Assembly (NCBI GenBank): GCA_030374805.1
Contig: JARGSG010000001.1
Span: 1,426,001-1,490,000 of the forward strand
Direction: 5' to 3'
Source: Gracilaria gracilis
Taxonomy: Eukaryota; Rhodophyta; Florideophyceae; Gracilariales; Gracilariaceae
DNA: 64,000 nt
The notes beneath the pieces are model-generated. The model made no database searches. It saw only the letters and a list, made by a program, of their open reading frames with translations, and was not told the DNA's origin. This document shows positions 59,902-64,000 of this stretch, in pieces (within the stretch, counting starts at the first letter, position 1; each line of letters opens with the position of its first letter). A program made the translations under genes and the position numbers.

Positions 59902-61659
59902 GAAATTGTGTTTGTGGGGCAGTGAAGGCGATACGCATTGGAAGCAAGCTGAGGATTTGTTTAGGGATGAAGTTACCCTTGTATGTTATCACAATACAGA
60001 TTGGCAATAACTTTTTTAACTTGTTGATTTACTTTTTAAATCATGATGATCATCATGCGAAGAGCGGCGCCACGCGGCAGCGCGGCGCGTGGCACAGCGC
60101 AGCACACGCCACCAGCAATGCGCAGCGCTGGCACGAAACACGCCGCTCGCTGGCACACGCGGCGCGTGGAACGGCGCGTGCTGCTGCGCGGCCGCTCGAA
60201 ATCGTGCCGCACACGCATGTGCGCGCGTTGCCAAAAGTGGGCGGCGACACGCGCCACAATCTCGCTCGCGCGCACAACAATCTCGTGCGTGGCGCCACAA
60301 ACGCCACCACGTACGCGCGTCTTACAGTGCCCCGCGCGGGGGACACAACACGCCAAGCAAGCGTAACGAGTGCGCCCTTTTACGCCGTCCGTTAAGGGTG
60401 GAACCTGCCGCCTGTGGCCGAGCGCGCGCGCCGCGTCGCGCCCGTCGCGCGCGGCCCGGTGCGCGTCGTCTGTAACTGCCTTTTTTTTTTTCCGCAGCCG
60501 CTGGCGTTGTGTGCCGCGCCGTTTGCTGCTGTGTGTCCCCCTCTCCTTTTTGCTATCCATCGGCGCACCCACTGTTGGCTACGCTGCTCTTCTGGATTCG
60601 TCTGCTCCGCTGCTCCGTTGCTCGACGTCTCCATCCATCGACTCCCTCCTTCCACGCGCGCCCGTCTCCCAACGTTTCACCGCTTTATCGCCGCCCTCCT
60701 CCCTTCTCCCCCATCGCGCCTTACCTCATCCCCGCATCCGCTTCCCCAACCTTCCTCCTTCCCCACCCCCGTCATCCACGCTCGCACCGCTGTCGTCTCG
60801 TGCGTCGCTGTCGTCGCGTCCACCCCACTCACCGCACTCCCCTCCCCCCCCCCCCCCATCTGCGCCACCACTCGGCGCGCCCCCTTCTTCAATCGCCGCT
60901 GTTGCCTCCCACCCGCTCCGTCGACTACTCGTCTCCCTCACCGCCCCCCATCTCCCGAGCCCAGATACTCCGTCGCTCCGCTGTTGGCGTCGCGTGTTTG
61001 TGTCCATTTTTTTCATCGCGGGCACGTTGTGTCCCACTCGCATTCACCTCCAATCCGTGTATTCAATTCATACCAAATCAAGCACCCGTTTGTAGACCGA
61101 GCTCACGTTCCATACCCACCGCCACTCCGCCGCCTACAGCGCGCCCACATCAACCCTTCTTTCTTCGTGCGCCTTTCGCACCGCCTCACTTGACCGCCTT
61201 CCACTTCTCTCCCTCCAAAACCCCCTCCTTTCCCTCCCCTCCCCCTTTCCCCCTCCTCCTTTTTCCCCTTCCTCTCCTTCTCTCCCTCCCTTCCACATCC
61301 ACACGTTTGCTCCCATCATTGTCGTCTGATTTCATTGTACAGCCACCGCTTTCCGTCGTCACTCTTCAAATCACCTGGTACGCTCGTTTTATGTCATAAT
61401 GATGATGTAACAGCTTTTCACCACACAAATCCGTATACCATATCCGCCGCCTACCGCCTGCCTCGCACTTTTTTTCACTCTTTGCTATTCGTTCTTTGCA
61501 ACCTTCACCGTCAACCCACCCACTCGCTTGTCTCAAAACCGCCTTGCCACCTGACCATTTGTATTCAAAAGTGCCTTGTTCTTACACAGGCGCTTTTAGA
61601 TCAATCCTTTCAATCTGGATTCTCCAACCCGTTCTCGCACCCCGCCCCCGGCTCTTATC
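59902..61659. promoter_or_regulatory. GC-rich region and pyrimidine leader before the PI4K gene
   Basis: 60.0-60.45 kb is CG-rich with mirrored Arg/Ala-rich frames on both strands and no domain. From about 60.48 to 61.66 kb the plus strand is C/T-rich for over 1 kb, with a 14-base C run at 60844-60857. Long Pro/Ser-rich frames here (for example 60509-61399) follow from composition and are not called genes. Likely promoter and 5' leader. Confidence 0.45.
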
Positions 61660-63807
61660 ATGTCCTCCTCCATTCCAATACCCCCTCGTGTCGGAGCCTC
61701 GCGCCCGCCCTCCCTCTCCTCACCGCCGTCTACCCTCCTTGGTAAGAGCCTCCCCTCCCGACACTCGCTATACGCTCCCCCTTCGCCCGCTCCAACCCTA
61801 CCTGTTCGTGCATCTCAGGACGATCTCGCAACCATTGCCTGGCCGCCTCGCCCGCAACCCTCCTTCGAACTCGTTTCCCGCGCCGCTCGCAAGTGGCAGA
61901 ATGGCAGACGTGCCAGCCTATCCGCCGCCCCCACCTCCAGACGAATCACTCGCTTCGACCCGTGGGACTTCTCGGAGGTGGCCGCCGCTAGCGCGGAGGT
62001 ACAGACCGCCTTTCAGAGAGGCAGCGCGCGAGCTGAGCGCCCGCCCAGAGAGGGTGTGAGCGGCACCTATTTCATCCGCCGTAAGGAGAGCAAGGGCGCC
62101 GTCCTTTGTGTGTTCAAGCCTGTGGATGAGGAGGCTACCGACATTGAAATGTCGCCCACCACCATCCCCATGGCGTACTCCACTGGATCGCCCACCGTGC
62201 CTAGTGATCTCGAGTTCTCGCTCGGACCCGCTTTTGGACTGCCTTCTCCGATACCGCGCTCGCCGGGCGTGGGTCAGACCTTTACGCGTACCACCAGTCT
62301 TAGCTCTGATTCGGAGTTTGACTCGCGCTTCTCACGCGCGTCGGGTTTTTACTCGGGGGAGGGTGCGTACAAGGAGGTGGCGGCGTACCTTTTGGACCAT
62401 GACCGCTTCGCGCGCGTGCCGCAGACCGCTCTGGCGATGTGGTCCGACATTCCGGAGAAGGACGTGTACGATGAGCCGTGCCCGCGGCATTCGTTCTCGA
62501 CGGATGGAGGCGACTCTTTCACTTCTGACGAACAGTTCATGGCCGAGGATCATTGCGGAGCCACCGAGCAGGATGGCCCGCATTTGCGCACCAAGATGGG
62601 CGCGTTTCAGGTGTATGTGGAGAATGTTGGCGATGCGGATGATTATGGTCCGGGCGTGTTTGATCGCGACCATGTTCATCGCATTGCTGTGCTGGACATT
62701 CGTACTCTCAACCATGATCGACATGGCGGAAATGTGCTTGTCACGCGATCTACGGCGCCGGATCGGCGGTATGACCTGGTGCCCATTGACCATGGGTACA
62801 TTTTGCCGGATGTGGTGCAGTCTGTGCCGTGGCCGATCTGGATGGATTGGCCGATGGTGAGGGAGCCGCTGTCGGATAGCGTCAAAGCGTATATTGCACG
62901 CCTTGACGCTGAGAGAGAGGCTTTCATCCTGAATGATGAGCTTGATGGTAAGCTCAGGACCGGGTCTCTGAGGGCGCTCAAGGTGGCTACCATGCTGTTG
63001 CAGAAGGGCGTCAAAGCTGGGCTGACTCTTTACGATATTGGGTTGTTGATCTACAGCCATCGTGGTGATCCGCACTCCAAATCTGAACTTGAGAAGATTA
63101 TGATCGAAGCGGAAGAGGCTGGAAGCGCCAGGGAACGCCACCTTGCAGAGGAGGTAATTGAGAACAGGAAGAAGCGCGGGGAACAATTGCATAGGCGTCA
63201 TCAGAGTATGAATGCGATGCACCTTCACGATTCGTACGTGGAGGATTACATTGTCAAGTACGCTGGACGACGTATCCAGGATGTAGTGAGGCGAGCGGCC
63301 GCTCGCAAGGAGGAGGAGAGTGACTTGGATGGTAAAAACGGTCGCGGTCTCACGCGCGCCCGTTCGATTCCGGAGTTCGGAGGGCTTAGCATTGGGGTGA
63401 AACCGCTGCACACGCTTCTTCGCCAGTCGTCTGTGCCGGGCACGGTTCCGACCAACTCGCCGGCCTCGTCGCCGAGGCCGGTGCCGGCGGGAAACACGAA
63501 CGCGTTTCATCACACGCATTCACTGGAGTCGCAGCTTCCTCGTTACTCGCAGACGCCGATGCGCGCGCCGCCGATCCAGATTCCGATTAATGACGGGCGC
63601 ATCGAGAGGATTGCCATCCCTGAACCGGTTGGAAGCGTTGCATTTCACAATGGCTTGGTGGGAAGTAACGAGGAGGAAGACGAACGACTAGCTCGGGAAG
63701 TGGCGAATGTCCGCCTGGGATCTCTTTCATCTCTGTTCAAGGAGGAACGGAAATCATCTCCAGTTGCCCCGCTGGATATGATGTTATGGGAGACTGAGTC
63801 ATCATGA
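61660..63807 (+). CDS. phosphatidylinositol 4-kinase gamma-like (type II) protein
   Basis: 715 residues. The kinase-like core resembles plant PI4K-gamma: GTYFIRRKESKGAVLCVFKP (glycine loop and the Lys of FKP), EGAYKEVAAYLLDHDRFARV, VHRIAVLDIRTLNHDRHGGN (catalytic D-x-x-x-x-N), and YDLVPIDHGYILPD (metal-binding D, as in the plant LVPIDHG), then WMDWPMVREPLSDSVKAYIA. Between the Lys and the GEGAYKEVAAY helix there is an insertion of about 90 Ser/Pro-rich residues. No ubiquitin-like domain, common in plant PI4K-gamma, is visible at the N-terminus, which is Ser/Pro/Arg-rich. The C-terminal 250 residues include a charged coiled coil (EKIMIEAEEAGSARERHLAE) and disordered regions. Plant relatives often act as protein kinases rather than lipid kinases. 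ATG 61660, one exon, stop TGA. Confidence 0.85.
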   Translation: MSSSIPIPPRVGASRPPSLSSPPSTLLGKSLPSRHSLYAPPSPAPTLPVRASQDDLATIAWPPRPQPSFELVSRAARKWQNGRRASLSAAPTSRRITRFDPWDFSEVAAASAEVQTAFQRGSARAERPPREGVSGTYFIRRKESKGAVLCVFKPVDEEATDIEMSPTTIPMAYSTGSPTVPSDLEFSLGPAFGLPSPIPRSPGVGQTFTRTTSLSSDSEFDSRFSRASGFYSGEGAYKEVAAYLLDHDRFARVPQTALAMWSDIPEKDVYDEPCPRHSFSTDGGDSFTSDEQFMAEDHCGATEQDGPHLRTKMGAFQVYVENVGDADDYGPGVFDRDHVHRIAVLDIRTLNHDRHGGNVLVTRSTAPDRRYDLVPIDHGYILPDVVQSVPWPIWMDWPMVREPLSDSVKAYIARLDAEREAFILNDELDGKLRTGSLRALKVATMLLQKGVKAGLTLYDIGLLIYSHRGDPHSKSELEKIMIEAEEAGSARERHLAEEVIENRKKRGEQLHRRHQSMNAMHLHDSYVEDYIVKYAGRRIQDVVRRAAARKEEESDLDGKNGRGLTRARSIPEFGGLSIGVKPLHTLLRQSSVPGTVPTNSPASSPRPVPAGNTNAFHHTHSLESQLPRYSQTPMRAPPIQIPINDGRIERIAIPEPVGSVAFHNGLVGSNEEEDERLAREVANVRLGSLSSLFKEERKSSPVAPLDMMLWETESS

Positions 63808-64000
63808 CTGGTGACTTTTGAAATCCGGAATGGAAGGAAATGAGCATGTGAGACACCTTGCTCTCGAAGGGAAGGGAGCGAACTCGGAGTGCACCAACCG
63901 CTTCGTGACTCGTTGCCGTTCTTCTGGGATTTGTACAAATGAGGGGCACCTAACATAACTTTTGCTGCCGATGACTGCGGCATGCGCCGAGGATATTAAC

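Noticed and set aside
60370-61399. Long Pro/Ser-rich frames before the PI4K gene
   Set aside because: Three frames are open at once because the strand is pyrimidine-rich; no domain in any of them.

Overview
The window is nuclear DNA of a photosynthetic eukaryote. The best guess is a unicellular red alga or another red-lineage alga. The evidence is a short three-helix light-harvesting protein of the Lhcr type, two proteins with plastid-transit-like N-termini (a MATE transporter and a sucrose-phosphatase-like HAD protein), a mitochondrial-type alternative oxidase, and plant-like forms of tRNase Z, augmin subunit 3, GUCD1 and PI4K-gamma. Most genes have one exon. The introns I can support are short (about 87-92 nt, two more uncertain ones near 120 nt) with GTACGT, GTGAGG or GTGAGT donors. 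Nothing suggests bacterial operons, CRISPR arrays, rRNA or tRNA genes.

Layout. 0.07-0.94 kb: tRNase Z, perhaps running off the left edge, then almost 4 kb without a gene. 4.9-11.5 kb: MED14 (-), an Lhcr protein (+) and a protein made of two tandem CAP N-terminal domains (-). 13.2-17.6 kb: alternative oxidase (three exons) and a bHLH-zipper factor. 19-22.3 kb: augmin/HAUS subunit 3 (-) and the nucleolar RRM protein RBM34/Nop12 (-). 23.0-27.5 kb: GUCD1 (two exons), an overlapping convergent unknown gene, and a 523-residue unknown nuclear-looking protein.

27.6-33.2 kb is a graveyard of eroded genes, partly very GC-rich. It holds an aminoglycoside-phosphotransferase-like kinase with frameshifts, an isoamyl-acetate-type esterase broken by a 14-bp tandem duplication, a DPH1 copy with four in-frame stops plus one frameshift, an eRF3 fragment that abuts the DPH1 end, another coding-like scrap, and a frameshifted PIF/Harbinger transposase.

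33.7-46.9 kb returns to intact genes: a WW-BAG protein (-), a PP4R4-like HEAT protein (+), a BSD-domain protein (+), tafazzin (-) and SGT1 (+). 48-51.1 kb: a HAPSTR1-like protein (-), guanylate kinase (-) and a sucrose-phosphatase-like HAD protein whose catalytic residues look lost (+). 53.2-63.8 kb: plastid-type MATE transporter, GT34-like glycosyltransferase with a C-terminal membrane anchor, and a type II PI4-kinase-gamma-like protein.

The genes belong to unrelated housekeeping processes and do not form one pathway. The most unusual items are the tandem CAP-N protein without an actin-binding C-terminus, the WW-BAG domain combination, the putative sucrose-phosphatase pseudoenzyme, the pseudogene mosaic, and a recurring set of perfect short hairpins between genes.
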